A program made the position numbers and the translations under genes. Positions 33,549-43,022 of a stretch of DNA of 64,000 nucleotides are shown here, piece by piece (within the stretch, counting starts at the first letter, position 1; each line of letters opens with the position of its first letter). The DNA is from Pseudoalteromonas lipolytica. GTDB taxonomy: Bacteria; Pseudomonadota; Gammaproteobacteria; Enterobacterales; Alteromonadaceae. The DNA is taken from positions 124,001 to 188,000 of the forward strand of contig NZ_LJTC01000003.1 in NCBI RefSeq assembly GCF_001306915.1. Reading direction: 5' to 3'. The notes beneath the pieces were generated by a model, which was not told the DNA's origin, did no database searches, and was given only the letters and a program-made list of their open reading frames with translations.

Positions 33549-36500
33549 ATGTTTAATTTATTAATAGAGGCGGTGATAAAGAACCGTTTACTGGTTGTAT
33601 TGGCCTTGCTTGCAGCGATTGCAGTGAGTGCATTTATGATCCCAAAACTTAATTTAGACGCCTTTCCTGATGTGACGAATGTGCAAGTTGCAGTGAATAC
33701 CGAAGCGCCAGGGCTTGCGGCTGAAGAAGTTGAGCAGCTGATCACATACCCGATAGAAGCGGTTATGTATGCGCTGCCCGATGTAGAGCAGGTACGCTCT
33801 ATTTCTAAAACAGGGTTATCGGGCGTCACTGTGGTGTTTAAAGAAGGTGTCGATATTTACTTTGCTAGGCAACTGGTTTTTGAACGTTTGCAGTCTGCTA
33901 AAGAGTTGATCCCAGCTGGTGTGGGTATGCCAACCATGGGCCCTAATACATCAGGACTTGGACAAGTCTATCAGTATTTACTTGAAGCAAAGCCAGATGC
34001 CAACATAGATAGCATGGCATTGCGTAGTTTAAATGATTGGGTGGTTAAATTACTTATATTACCTATTGATGGTGTGACCGATATTCTGTCATTTGGCGGT
34101 GAGGTAAAGCAGTATCAAGTGAACATAAACCCCAATAAGCTCCTTGCTTATGACTTAACACAGCAAGATGTTAGTAACGCACTAGATGCTAACAACAGTA
34201 ATGTGGGTGGCTGGTATATGAACCGTGGTCAAGAGCAGCTTGTTATTCGTGGTACAGGTTGGTTTACCCCAGGCGAAAAAGGGCTTGCTGAGATTGCACA
34301 AACACCTATCAAAACCATTGATGGGACGGTTGTTCAAGTGGCTGATGTTGCGAATGTTGAGCTTGGTAGTGAAATTCGCCAAGGCGCTGTCACCTTATCT
34401 AAACGCAATGAACAAGGCGAAATAGTCAATCGTGGTGAAGTGGTGACTGGTATAGTGCTCAAGCGAATGGGCGCTAATACCAAGCAAACGATTGATGGCA
34501 TTAACGCGCGTGTCGAGATGATAAATCAAGCACTGCCAAAAGGGGTTGAATTTAAAGCCATTTACGACCAAGCAGAGCTTATAAGCCAAGCGGTACAAAC
34601 GGTTATTGACGCACTGCTTTTAGCTTTTGTATTTATTATCATTGTATTAGCGCTATTTTTGTTGGATTTAAGGGCAACATTTTTGGTGTTGTTGTCGATC
34701 CCTATCTCGATAGGCTTAGCACTGAGTGTAATGGCATGGCTTGGCTTGTCGGCAAACTTAATGTCGTTAGGTGGGATTGCTGTTGCAATCGGTATGCTGG
34801 TAGATGGCTCTGTTGTGATGGTTGAGAATGTATTTAGGCACTTAGGGCTTAAACATAATCAACATAAGCCTTCTTCGCAGCTGGTGGCTATTGCTGCAAA
34901 AGAAGTCGCACGGCCTATCTTTTTTGCCTCTTTGATCATACTAACGGTATTTTTACCGCTGTTTAGCTTTGAAGGCGTTGAGGCGAAGTTATTTCAGCCA
35001 ATGGCTGTAAGTATTATGCTTGCGATTATTAGTGCTGTGTTCGTTGCCTTGGTTGTGGTGCCAGCTCTGTGTGTGTACTTATTTGCTAAGGGCGTGACAG
35101 TAAAGAAAAGTATTCTGTTAAAACCTATCGATATGCTTTATCAACGGGCTTTACAAAAAGCATTGCAGGCTAAACGCAGCGTTTTAGCGATAGCAGGGTT
35201 ATTACTAATTGTAGCGGCCGTTATGCTACCAAGGCTGGGTACTGAATTTGTGCCAGAGCTTGAAGAAGGCACTATTAACCTACGTGTGACACTTGCTCCA
35301 TCAGCAAGTCTCGATACGGCAATCTCAGTGGCGCCTAAGCTTGAAGCCATGTTGCTTGAATTTAGTGAGGTGGAATATGCGCTGAGCCGAATCGGTCGGG
35401 CTGAAGTGGGGGGAGATCCTGAACCGGTTAATAACATTGAAATCTATTTAGGCTTAAAACCTCATGAGCAATGGGTAAACGCGAAAACGCGGGTCGAATT
35501 ACAGCAACTAATGGAAGCCAAGCTTGAGCAGTTCCCAGGGCTTTTGTTTAACTTTTCGCAGCCCATAGCAACCCGAGTCGATGAGCTTTTATCCGGTGTT
35601 AAAGCGCAATTGGCCATTAAATTATTCGGCAGTGACCTAGGCGTTTTAACTGAAAAAGGCCAACAAATTGAGCAGCTAGTTCAGCAAATATCTGGTGCAA
35701 AAGATGTTGCTATGGAGCAAATAGGCGGTGAAGCGCAGCTGATAGTTAAACCTAACCGTTTGGCATTGTCGCGCTTTGGTTTATCGGTGTCTGATTTGAT
35801 GGATGTAGTTCAGCACGGTATTGGCGGGCAATCTGCAGGGCAAATCATTAATGCCAATGAGCGCTATGATATTTATGTGCGTATAGCAAAAAGCTTTCGG
35901 CAAAACCCAAATGTGATCGCTGATCTTCGACTGCGAACCCCTGCGGGTGCCATTGTTAGGGTGGGGGATGTAGCCGATGTACAAATAGAGTCTGGCGCTC
36001 CACAAGTTCGTCGCGATGATGTTCAAAGGCGGGTGGTTATTCAAGCGAATGTGCAGGGGCGAGATATGGGCTCTGTAGTTGCCGATATACGCGCTGCCAT
36101 AGCCGATAAAATACAGCTACCAAGTGGTTACAGTGTAGCCATTGGTGGGCAGTTCGAAAACCAGCAAAGGGCACAGCAGCGGCTGATGATAGTAGTGCCA
36201 GTAGCCTTATTACTCATTGCGTTATTGCTGTATTTTGCCTTTAGTAACCTATCGCAAGTGGTACTTATTCTTGTCAATGTTCCTTTGGCTGTGATTGGGG
36301 GAGTGATTGCATTGTATGTCTCTGGGCAATACTTGTCTGTACCCAGCTCAGTAGGGTTTATTACACTATTTGGTGTTGCGGTATTGAATGGTGTGGTGAT
36401 GGTCGAAAGCATTAATCAAAGGATTAGTGCGGGAGATAGCAAAGACAAAGCAGTATTTGAAGGCGCTGTTTCAAGGCTTAGACCCGTACTCATGACTGCG

Positions 36501-36659
36501 CTTACTTCAATGCTTGGGCTAATTCCAATGCTACTTAGCACTGGCATAGGGGCTGAAATACAAAAGCCCCTTGCCACGGTTATTGTTGGCGGCTTGGTTA
36601 GTGCTACCTTTTTAACTTTATTTGTACTTCCGGTACTTTATAAGTCGATGAGTAAATAA
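33549..36659 (+). CDS. Heavy-metal RND efflux pump, CzcA/CusA family
   Basis: At 1036 residues this is a full HME-RND proton antiporter: twelve transmembrane helices, two large periplasmic loops, and 'LDAFPDVTNVQV' near the start. In helix 4 the proton-relay motif reads A413-I-G-M-L-V-D419-G-S-V-V-M-V-E426-N. CzcA has Asp at the first position (DFG...DGA); here it is Ala as in the Cu/Ag pumps, yet DGS rather than DAA follows. Metal range is therefore unclear, though divalent ions fit the CDF neighbour. AGGTGA precedes the ATG. Its stop lies within a 21-bp tandem repeat. Confidence 0.93.
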   Translation: MFNLLIEAVIKNRLLVVLALLAAIAVSAFMIPKLNLDAFPDVTNVQVAVNTEAPGLAAEEVEQLITYPIEAVMYALPDVEQVRSISKTGLSGVTVVFKEGVDIYFARQLVFERLQSAKELIPAGVGMPTMGPNTSGLGQVYQYLLEAKPDANIDSMALRSLNDWVVKLLILPIDGVTDILSFGGEVKQYQVNINPNKLLAYDLTQQDVSNALDANNSNVGGWYMNRGQEQLVIRGTGWFTPGEKGLAEIAQTPIKTIDGTVVQVADVANVELGSEIRQGAVTLSKRNEQGEIVNRGEVVTGIVLKRMGANTKQTIDGINARVEMINQALPKGVEFKAIYDQAELISQAVQTVIDALLLAFVFIIIVLALFLLDLRATFLVLLSIPISIGLALSVMAWLGLSANLMSLGGIAVAIGMLVDGSVVMVENVFRHLGLKHNQHKPSSQLVAIAAKEVARPIFFASLIILTVFLPLFSFEGVEAKLFQPMAVSIMLAIISAVFVALVVVPALCVYLFAKGVTVKKSILLKPIDMLYQRALQKALQAKRSVLAIAGLLLIVAAVMLPRLGTEFVPELEEGTINLRVTLAPSASLDTAISVAPKLEAMLLEFSEVEYALSRIGRAEVGGDPEPVNNIEIYLGLKPHEQWVNAKTRVELQQLMEAKLEQFPGLLFNFSQPIATRVDELLSGVKAQLAIKLFGSDLGVLTEKGQQIEQLVQQISGAKDVAMEQIGGEAQLIVKPNRLALSRFGLSVSDLMDVVQHGIGGQSAGQIINANERYDIYVRIAKSFRQNPNVIADLRLRTPAGAIVRVGDVADVQIESGAPQVRRDDVQRRVVIQANVQGRDMGSVVADIRAAIADKIQLPSGYSVAIGGQFENQQRAQQRLMIVVPVALLLIALLLYFAFSNLSQVVLILVNVPLAVIGGVIALYVSGQYLSVPSSVGFITLFGVAVLNGVVMVESINQRISAGDSKDKAVFEGAVSRLRPVLMTALTSMLGLIPMLLSTGIGAEIQKPLATVIVGGLVSATFLTLFVLPVLYKSMSK

Positions 36660-36702
36660 AATAAGTCGATGAGTAAATAAAATAAGTCGATGAGTAAATA
36701 AA
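36640..36702 (+). repeat. Three perfect 21-bp tandem repeats spanning the czcA-like stop
   Basis: The unit ATAAGTCGATGAGTAAATAA plus one A occurs three times head to tail. Copy 1 encodes the final codons K-S-M-S-K and the TAA. As 21 is a multiple of three, each later copy repeats the same codons and stop in frame. Confidence 0.95.
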
Positions 36703-36708
36703 GCATAT

Positions 36709-36735
36709 GGGGCTAACTTTTAGTAGCCCCTTTTT
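36709..36735 (+). terminator. Terminator of the metal-efflux operon
   Basis: Stem GGGGCTA / TAGCCCC with an 8-nt loop and five T. Confidence 0.9.
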
Positions 36736-36826
36736 AATGCCGTGTATTTCTGTAAAGGGCGTTTACACCATGCTAAAGCCCTTATAAACTGGGCGTTACA
36801 ATAATGATGTAAAAAAGGAATACAGA

Positions 36827-37312
36827 GTGAGTAACGCAATTACAATTCGTCCGGCAGTCGCAAGTGATGCTGCAACAATCCTACATTTTATTACCGAACT
36901 TGCTATTTACGAAAAAGAACCTGACGCAGTTAAAACAGACGAGCAAGCTATTTTAAAAACGTTATTCAGTGAAGGTGCTACAGCTCACAGTGTTATTTGT
37001 TTAGAGGGCGACACACCAATTGGTTTTGCAGTTTATTTTTATAATTACTCTACATGGCTTGGCAAAAATGGTTTGTATTTAGAAGATCTTTACGTCAGTG
37101 CAGATAGCCGTGGTAAAGGTGCTGGTAAGCAAATTATGCAATATCTAGCTAAGCAAGCACTCGAAAAAGACTGCGGTCGTTTTGAGTGGGTGGTACTTGA
37201 TTGGAATAAACCAGCCATTGATTTTTACGACAGCATTGGTGCTAAACCGCAAAACGAATGGATTATTTACCGCCTAACAGGCCAAGAGCTTATCGACTTT
37301 GCGCATCAATAA
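36827..37312 (+). CDS. GNAT acetyltransferase of the diamine/thialysine (SSAT-like) type
   Basis: The 161 residues contain 'ELAIYEKEPDAVKTDE', 'FYNYSTWLGKNGLYLEDLYV', 'SRGKGAGKQIMQYLAKQA' and 'DWNKPAIDFYDSIGA', the recognisable order of spermidine/spermine and thialysine N-acetyltransferases. It probably acetylates a small amine. The start is GTG at 36827, with AAAGGAA six bases upstream. Monocistronic. Confidence 0.85.
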   Translation: MSNAITIRPAVASDAATILHFITELAIYEKEPDAVKTDEQAILKTLFSEGATAHSVICLEGDTPIGFAVYFYNYSTWLGKNGLYLEDLYVSADSRGKGAGKQIMQYLAKQALEKDCGRFEWVVLDWNKPAIDFYDSIGAKPQNEWIIYRLTGQELIDFAHQ

Positions 37313-37349
37313 CTAATGTTGTTATAGCTTAAAATTAACAAATAACAAT

Positions 37350-37368
37350 ATAAATAAAAATCATTTGC
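37350..37368 (+). promoter_or_regulatory. Fur-like site upstream of the sodA unit
   Basis: About 12 of 19 positions match the Fur consensus, with a good right half (AAAATCATT). It stands 67 bp before the gene preceding sodA. Mn-SOD repression by Fur is known in E. coli and Pseudomonas, which raises its plausibility. Confidence 0.35.
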
Positions 37369-37434
37369 ATTTGATCTTTTCTGTGTGTAGTTTAAATACA
37401 CATAGAATGATTGGTATAAGTGCAGGTGATTTTT

Positions 37435-37941
37435 ATGACTCAAACAACAGGCCACACACCGTTAACTTCGAACGCCATTGATGATGCGCTGGCCCCTTGG
37501 CAAAGTGCAATTTATCAAGGCAACTTAGCATTTGAATCTGGTGAGCTCATTACTGCGCGTGATCATTACACGGTTGCCAGCAGCTGCGCTGAAACACTAC
37601 TCGCACAGTTTTCTAATATCCCAATCAACCAGTCGGTAACACGCTCGTTAGAGCATTGTATTGCAGCATTTGTTGTTGCCACTTTGAATCTTGCCGACAC
37701 CTTTAAGGTAATGCAAAAACCAGATAAAGCCTGCACCTGGCTTTGTCATGCTCATCAGCGATTAAGCGCGCTGTTAAATCACCCAGAGCAGCAGGTCCGC
37801 ATCTTGGTGCTGCACCATCATCACAAAACCTATTATGAACTGGTTAAGTTTGCCAGCATGGCATCGGCATTTCCGACACTCATTAACCGAATCAACCAGC
37901 TATTAGCTGACCATCCCCATAAAACGCAGTTATTACATTAA
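37435..37941 (+). CDS. Helical protein upstream of sodA, function unknown
   Basis: The 168 residues are helical, with TPR-like spacing ('AIYQGNLAFESGELITARDHY') and a His-rich middle ('VLHHHHKTYYEL'). I do not recognise the family. AGGTGA before ATG 37435 sets the start; the frame opens five codons earlier at a GTG. It lies 15 bp before sodA. In Pseudomonas a small unknown gene (orfX) also precedes sodA in a Fur-controlled operon, so this may be an analogue. A link to superoxide defence or metal loading is inference. Confidence 0.65.
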   Translation: MTQTTGHTPLTSNAIDDALAPWQSAIYQGNLAFESGELITARDHYTVASSCAETLLAQFSNIPINQSVTRSLEHCIAAFVVATLNLADTFKVMQKPDKACTWLCHAHQRLSALLNHPEQQVRILVLHHHHKTYYELVKFASMASAFPTLINRINQLLADHPHKTQLLH

Positions 37942-37956
37942 CGATAAGGAATCAGT

Positions 37957-38568
37957 ATGCCTTTTACATTACCCGATTTAGCTTATGACTATGATGCACT
38001 TGAACCGCACATTGATGCGAAAACCATGGAAATACATCACACCTTGCATCATCAAACCTATATCAATAAAGCGAATGCTGCACTCGAGGGCAGCCATTAC
38101 TCTGAACAAGATGCTGAAACATTACTACGCACTATTTCATCAATGCCTGAGTCTTTACAAAAAGCAGTACAAGAGCATGTGGGTGGTCACCATAATCATT
38201 CATTATTTTGGCAAATAATGACACCAAACGGCGGTGGTGAGCCAAGTGCAGAGTTAAACACCGCCATTGTTGATACATTTGGCAGCTTTGACGCATTTAA
38301 AGAGCAATTTACGAATGCAGCGGTAAGTCGCTTTGGCAGTGGCTGGGCGTGGTTATGTGTTGATGAAAATAACCAATTGATTGTTGAAAGTAGCCTCAAT
38401 CAAGATAGTCCACTTATGCAAAATCACATACCTATTTTAGGGCTAGATGTGTGGGAGCATGCATATTACTTGAAGTATCAAAATCGTCGCCCTGAATATA
38501 TTGCGGCATTTTACGAAGTGATCAATTGGCCGGAAGTTGAGCGCCGATATTTAGCTGCAATTAAATAG
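37957..38568 (+). CDS. sodA: Superoxide dismutase, manganese type
   Basis: It converts superoxide to O2 and H2O2 in the cytoplasm. The 203 residues follow E. coli SodA: '[18 protein letters not shown]' with metal ligand His27, '[10 protein letters not shown]', 'GSGWAWL', and the C-terminal ligands in '[18 protein letters not shown]'. The NQDSPL segment places the active-site Gln where Mn-SODs have it; Fe-SODs supply that Gln from helix 2. It follows the helical protein gene by 15 bp with AAGGAA as ribosome site, probably as one operon. Confidence 0.93.
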   Translation: MPFTLPDLAYDYDALEPHIDAKTMEIHHTLHHQTYINKANAALEGSHYSEQDAETLLRTISSMPESLQKAVQEHVGGHHNHSLFWQIMTPNGGGEPSAELNTAIVDTFGSFDAFKEQFTNAAVSRFGSGWAWLCVDENNQLIVESSLNQDSPLMQNHIPILGLDVWEHAYYLKYQNRRPEYIAAFYEVINWPEVERRYLAAIK

Positions 38569-38655
38569 CTGTTTAATTAGTTAAGGTCCGAAACTGGCTA
38601 GTCAAAAAATAATATTCAGTTAAGCTAACGGTATTAGCGTGTAACGAGAAAAATT

Positions 38656-40005
38656 ATGACTAGCCAACAATGGCAAACTGCGAGGCAAAGCCGCGACCCA
38701 CGCTTTGATGGGGTGTTTTTTGTGGCGGTAAAAAGTACTGGCATTTATTGCAGACCCATTTGCCCCGCACCAACAGCACAAGAAAAGAACGTTGAATACT
38801 ACCAATACGCGCACTTGGCTGCGCAGGATGGTTTTCGACCCTGTATTCGCTGTCGCCCAGATAGCGCACCGAATAGCCCTGCTTGGTTAGGTACTAAAAC
38901 CACCGCATTACGCGCCAAACAACTGATTGATAAAGGCGAGGCCTACGATTGTGAGGTTTTAGCCGACAGACTCGGCGTGTCGAGCCGCTATTTACGCCGT
39001 TTGTTTAACCAACACTTTGGACTCTCGATCACCCAATATCGATTATTTAACCAATGTAATTTTGCTAAACAGTTATTACAAGAAACAGATTTGTCGGTGG
39101 CAGATATCGCATTTGCTTCTGGCTTTAATAGTATTCGTCGTTTTAATGATGCTTTTTTAAAGCAGTTAAATATTGCCCCTTCAAAGTTACGTAAGACAGA
39201 TAAAAAACCAGCCTCAACATTAACTCTAACACTGGCATTTAGGCCGCCTTATAACTGGCAAGCACTCCATGATTTTTTGCAGCGCAGATTAATCAGTGGT
39301 TTAGAATGGTTGAGCGCAACAAGCTATGGACGCACTTTTAAAGACAAATATTGCCAAGGGCAATTCACAGCGCATTTTGTTGAGCATAAAAATCATTTTA
39401 AAGTGGTTATTGATATCGATAACACCCGCTATTTACAGCAAGTGATCCATAACATTCGTCGTGTGCTTGATTTAGACGCCGACACGCACACTATTGAACA
39501 GCATTTAGATGCAGAGCTTAAAGGCGCAATGCCGCTTTGTGTTGGGCTTCGTTTGCCGGGAATTTGGTCAGACTATGAAGCGGGCATACGTGCGGTTCTT
39601 GGTCAGCAAGTGAGTGTTACTGCGGCTCACAATCTCGTAACTCAGCTTGTGAATGAATTTAATCAGCAAAGTACTAACCACTATTTTCCAAGCCCTGATT
39701 GGGTTGCCAATTCTGAACTCGATTTTTTTAAAATGCCACAATCACGCAAAGATGCGCTAAGGCGTTTAAGTGCTTATTGTCAGCAAAACCCAGATAATCA
39801 AGAGCTTGATAATTGGCTTGAGCTCAAAGGTATTGGCCCGTGGACAGTTAATTACGCCAAACTACGCGGTCAAAGCCACCCCGATATTCTATTGGCGGGC
39901 GACTTAGGGGTTAAAAAAGCCCTCGCTGGAATAAGCGAATTTAATAGCGAGCACTGCGCGCCATTTCGCTCTTATTTAACTTTTCAACTATGGCAACAAT
40001 TATGA
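38656..40005 (+). CDS. Ada/AlkA fusion: Zn methyl-phosphotriester domain, AraC HTH and 3-methyladenine glycosylase
   Basis: Three parts are fused in 449 residues. The N-terminus is the Ada zinc domain with C32, C36, C63 and C66 ('CRPICPAP', 'CIRCRP'), where the first Cys accepts a methyl from DNA phosphotriesters. An AraC-type helix-turn-helix region spans about 85-185. The C-terminal part is AlkA: a TBP-like domain, then the helix-hairpin-helix 'ELKGIGPWTVNYAKLRG' and catalytic Asp416 ('GDLGVKKAL'). It should sense alkylation, activate transcription and excise alkylated bases. ogt follows with a 4-bp overlap. Confidence 0.92.
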   Translation: MTSQQWQTARQSRDPRFDGVFFVAVKSTGIYCRPICPAPTAQEKNVEYYQYAHLAAQDGFRPCIRCRPDSAPNSPAWLGTKTTALRAKQLIDKGEAYDCEVLADRLGVSSRYLRRLFNQHFGLSITQYRLFNQCNFAKQLLQETDLSVADIAFASGFNSIRRFNDAFLKQLNIAPSKLRKTDKKPASTLTLTLAFRPPYNWQALHDFLQRRLISGLEWLSATSYGRTFKDKYCQGQFTAHFVEHKNHFKVVIDIDNTRYLQQVIHNIRRVLDLDADTHTIEQHLDAELKGAMPLCVGLRLPGIWSDYEAGIRAVLGQQVSVTAAHNLVTQLVNEFNQQSTNHYFPSPDWVANSELDFFKMPQSRKDALRRLSAYCQQNPDNQELDNWLELKGIGPWTVNYAKLRGQSHPDILLAGDLGVKKALAGISEFNSEHCAPFRSYLTFQLWQQL

Positions 40006-40475
40006 GTATGCAACAAGTTATAATGCCAAGCCCGATTGGCGATATTACCATTCAAAGTACATCAAAAGGCGTCAGTTACGTTGGCTTTTATCCGGTGGTT
40101 GCAATGCAAACAGAGGTTGTTGATGAGCACACCCTTACACCCATTTTAATTTGTATAAGTGAGCTTAATGAATACTTTAACGGTGAGCGTACACGTTTTA
40201 CAGTACCCCTTGATACCCAAGGTACCCACTTTCAAAGGCAAGTGTGGCGTGCGCTGATGGATGTTGAGTTTGGTCAAAGCAAAAGCTACCAAGATATTGC
40301 ACTTGCGATTAATAACCCAAAAGCGGTGCGTGCAGTGGGGGCTGCAAATGGTAAAAACCCGATTAGCATTATTGTACCGTGCCATCGGATTATTGGCGCA
40401 AACGGTAAACTCACAGGCTATGCGGGTGGCCTTGAAAGAAAAGAGTGGTTACTGAAACACGAAGGAATTTTGTAA
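40002..40475 (+). CDS. ogt: O6-methylguanine-DNA methyltransferase
   Basis: The 157 residues include the methyl-acceptor motif IVPCHRII, with Cys127 as acceptor, and the upstream helix-turn-helix 'YQDIALAINNPKAVRAVGAA' with its Arg finger. It repairs O6-alkylguanine by irreversible transfer to the Cys. The ATG at 40002 overlaps the TGA of the Ada/AlkA gene (ATGA), which explains the choice over the in-frame ATG 12 bases earlier, and couples repair of two lesion types in one adaptive-response operon. Confidence 0.94.
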   Translation: MSMQQVIMPSPIGDITIQSTSKGVSYVGFYPVVAMQTEVVDEHTLTPILICISELNEYFNGERTRFTVPLDTQGTHFQRQVWRALMDVEFGQSKSYQDIALAINNPKAVRAVGAANGKNPISIIVPCHRIIGANGKLTGYAGGLERKEWLLKHEGIL

Positions 40476-40529
40476 AAAGTTAAATTGCCATCTACACTAT
40501 TTAAAGCTTAACTAAATTAGTAACTTATT

Positions 40530-41372
40530 ATGACAGTGATGTTGTTTTTTACTAGAGTATTTTTGTGTACAGGGTTGTTTTTTACTTTTACTTGTTATGC
40601 GAAAGAGGCGTCTCCCTTACTAATTAAAATTTGTGTGGCGGATCATAATAAAGCGCCGATGTTTATCGATGCTAAAAACGAAATCCCCATTATTAATAGC
40701 CAAGCACAAATTAATACTCTAAAGGAATTAGATCTCGCAATAGATGAAGTTCAATTTCAATACCAACAAATGCCTTGGCAAGAATGTATATCATCAATAA
40801 AGCACGGCACTGTTGATGCATTTATTTCTGGTTTTAACGCGCTTAAAAGTGACTATGCTGTTTTCCCTGTTAATAAACAGGGCAAACCTCTCGATAAATA
40901 TTCATTCGCATCTTTGAGCCAATGTTTAATCGGTAAACGACGTTTTCATTCAAAGTGGAATTCACGTGAGGTATTTCAATCAAAAGCATTCTCGTTAGCT
41001 GTTGCTAATGGCCATTTTGTTGGTGATGCCGCAAGTGAAGATGCGTTTTTTATTGAGCACACATTTACGCTACAAACTGCGATTGAACGAGTTGCTCAGG
41101 GAAATGCTGATGCAGCACTTGTGATTTGTGAGATTTCTAAGAATAAAGTCGACCTTAGTCAGTACTACCAATTTAAACTTGCTCCACTGTTCCCACCGAT
41201 CAATACCTCAATAGCATATTTGGCTTTTTCAAATGAGTTTTTCTATAAGCATAAACTAGATGCAAACCTAGTTTGGGAGCAGCTCGCTAGTAAAAAATTG
41301 GCAGGGGTTTATGCAAGAATGTTGCAAAATATGAGCTCAGAACAAAACACTCATTATGGGACAAAAGAATAA
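40530..41372 (+). CDS. Periplasmic solute-binding-like protein
   Basis: The 280 residues begin with a signal peptide ('FFTFTCYAKEA'). Two alpha/beta lobes follow, with 'MPWQECISSIKHGTVDAFIS' and 'TLQTAIERVAQGNADAALVI', the pattern of family 3 extracellular solute-binding proteins. No transporter genes adjoin it, so it may be an orphan binding protein or a sensor-like protein, as is common in Alteromonadales. The ligand is unknown. The ribosome site is poor; ATG 40530 or 40539 could start it. Confidence 0.75.
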   Translation: MTVMLFFTRVFLCTGLFFTFTCYAKEASPLLIKICVADHNKAPMFIDAKNEIPIINSQAQINTLKELDLAIDEVQFQYQQMPWQECISSIKHGTVDAFISGFNALKSDYAVFPVNKQGKPLDKYSFASLSQCLIGKRRFHSKWNSREVFQSKAFSLAVANGHFVGDAASEDAFFIEHTFTLQTAIERVAQGNADAALVICEISKNKVDLSQYYQFKLAPLFPPINTSIAYLAFSNEFFYKHKLDANLVWEQLASKKLAGVYARMLQNMSSEQNTHYGTKE

Positions 41373-41437
41373 GGTAAAGGATGATGTTGTCGTTCGATTA
41401 GGGTAGCATATTGCGACTTTAAAATTTGGGCAACATC

Positions 41438-42022
41438 ATGGCACAGCTGTACTTTTATTATTCTGCAATGAATGCAGGCAAATCTACCACACTTTTACAA
41501 TCTGCATTTAACTACCGCGAACGTGGTATGGAACCGGTTATTTTAACAGCGGCTATTGATGATAGAGCAGGTGTTGGTAAGGTGTCTTCACGTATTGGCT
41601 TACAGGCTGATGCGCATATTTTTGATGCAGAGAAAGATGTATTTGAGCTAATCAAATCTTTAAATGCAGAGCAAAAGCGCCATTGTATTTTAGTTGATGA
41701 ATGCCAGTTCTTATCAAAAGACCAAGTAATGCAATTAACGGATGTGGTTGATGAGCTTGGTATTCCAGTGCTGTGTTATGGCTTACGTAACGATTTTAGA
41801 GGTGAGTTATTTAGTGGCTCACAATACTTACTTGCATGGGCTGACAAACTAATTGAGTTGAAAACAGTATGTCATTGTGGTCGTAAAGCTAATCATGTAC
41901 TGCGTACCGATGAGCATGGCAATGCGATTGCAGACGGTAATCAGGTAGAAATTGGCGGCAACGACCGATATGTATCAGTGTGCCGCAAACATTATAAAGA
42001 AGCGTTAAATCTCGGCCGCTAA
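41438..42022 (+). CDS. tdk: Thymidine kinase
   Basis: It phosphorylates thymidine to dTMP in the salvage pathway. The start [17 protein letters not shown] is nearly that of E. coli Tdk and carries the P-loop (residues 9-17). '[14 protein letters not shown]' supplies the Mg/Walker-B Asp and catalytic Glu. The zinc-site Cys appear in '[11 protein letters not shown]' and near the end in 'SVCRKHY'. The length of 194 is normal. A TTG four codons upstream is in frame but ATG 41438 fits the family. Its last 18 bases overlap ltaE on the other strand. Confidence 0.96.
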   Translation: MAQLYFYYSAMNAGKSTTLLQSAFNYRERGMEPVILTAAIDDRAGVGKVSSRIGLQADAHIFDAEKDVFELIKSLNAEQKRHCILVDECQFLSKDQVMQLTDVVDELGIPVLCYGLRNDFRGELFSGSQYLLAWADKLIELKTVCHCGRKANHVLRTDEHGNAIADGNQVEIGGNDRYVSVCRKHYKEALNLGR

Positions 42023-43012
42023 AGCCGAAATAAAACTATCAATATCTTGCTTAGTGACGCCTAAATGGGTCACTAATCGCAGTGGTTTTCCTGGCGAAAA
42101 TAACATATTTTGTTCTTTTAGCGCATGTGCCACTGCTTTTAAGTCGATATGTTCGGCAACGTTTGCGTAAACAATGTTGGTATCGATTTGAAAAGGTGAT
42201 GTATCAAAACCAGCTAACGTGTTTAATTGATCTGCTAAATACGCCGCGTTATCGTGATCTTCAGCAAGTCTTGTTACGTGATGCTCAAGTGCATACTGAC
42301 CAGCGGCTGCCAGCATACCCGCTTGGCGCATACCACCACCAAGTACTTTACGCCAGCGGCGCGCTTTATCGATCAGTACTTTGCTACCTAGTAATAGGGA
42401 GCCAACCGGCGCACCGAGTCCTTTTGATAAGCAAATAGATACAGAATCAAAATACTGGGTGATCTCAGTAATATCAACACCTAACTTAACCGCCGCGTTA
42501 TACACGCGGGCACCGTCTAAGTGCAGAGCAAGGTTATCTTTATCAACACACTCTCTGGCTTGTTTAAGATAACTTAGCGGGAGAACTTTGCCACCAATGG
42601 TGTTTTCTAAGCTAAGTAGTTTGGTTTTAGCAAAGTGAAAGTCATCAGCTTTAATTGCAGCCACAACTTTGTTTAAATCTATGCTGCCATCGGCATTATT
42701 TTCAATTGGTTGCGGCTGAATAGAACCTAATACAGCGGCACCGCCACCCTCAAATTTGTAGTTATGCGCTTGTTGACCACAAATGTATTCGTCGCCACGT
42801 TCACAATGTGCCATCAATGCTAGTAAGTTTGCTTGCGTGCCTGAGCTACAATAAAGGGCGCTTTCGAAGCCATGACGCTCAACAGCAAATTGTTCAAGCT
42901 GATTAACGCTTGGGTCGTCACCATAAACGTCGTCGCCTACTGGGGCGTCATTCATGACCGCGCGCATGGCTGCTGTTGGTTTTGTAACTGTGTCTGAACG
43001 AAAGTCGATCAT
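42005..43012 (-). CDS. ltaE: Low-specificity L-threonine aldolase
   Basis: This PLP enzyme cleaves L-threonine/L-allo-threonine to glycine and acetaldehyde. The 335 residues begin '[20 protein letters not shown]', keep '[10 protein letters not shown]' and have the PLP lysine in '[17 protein letters not shown]'. AAGGAT, seven bases before the ATG, overlaps the stop codon of rlmF ten bp upstream, so the two genes look translationally coupled. The 3' end overlaps tdk by 18 bases. Confidence 0.95.
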   Translation of the reverse strand: MIDFRSDTVTKPTAAMRAVMNDAPVGDDVYGDDPSVNQLEQFAVERHGFESALYCSSGTQANLLALMAHCERGDEYICGQQAHNYKFEGGGAAVLGSIQPQPIENNADGSIDLNKVVAAIKADDFHFAKTKLLSLENTIGGKVLPLSYLKQARECVDKDNLALHLDGARVYNAAVKLGVDITEITQYFDSVSICLSKGLGAPVGSLLLGSKVLIDKARRWRKVLGGGMRQAGMLAAAGQYALEHHVTRLAEDHDNAAYLADQLNTLAGFDTSPFQIDTNIVYANVAEHIDLKAVAHALKEQNMLFSPGKPLRLVTHLGVTKQDIDSFISALAAEI

Positions 43013-43022
43013 CTTATTATCC

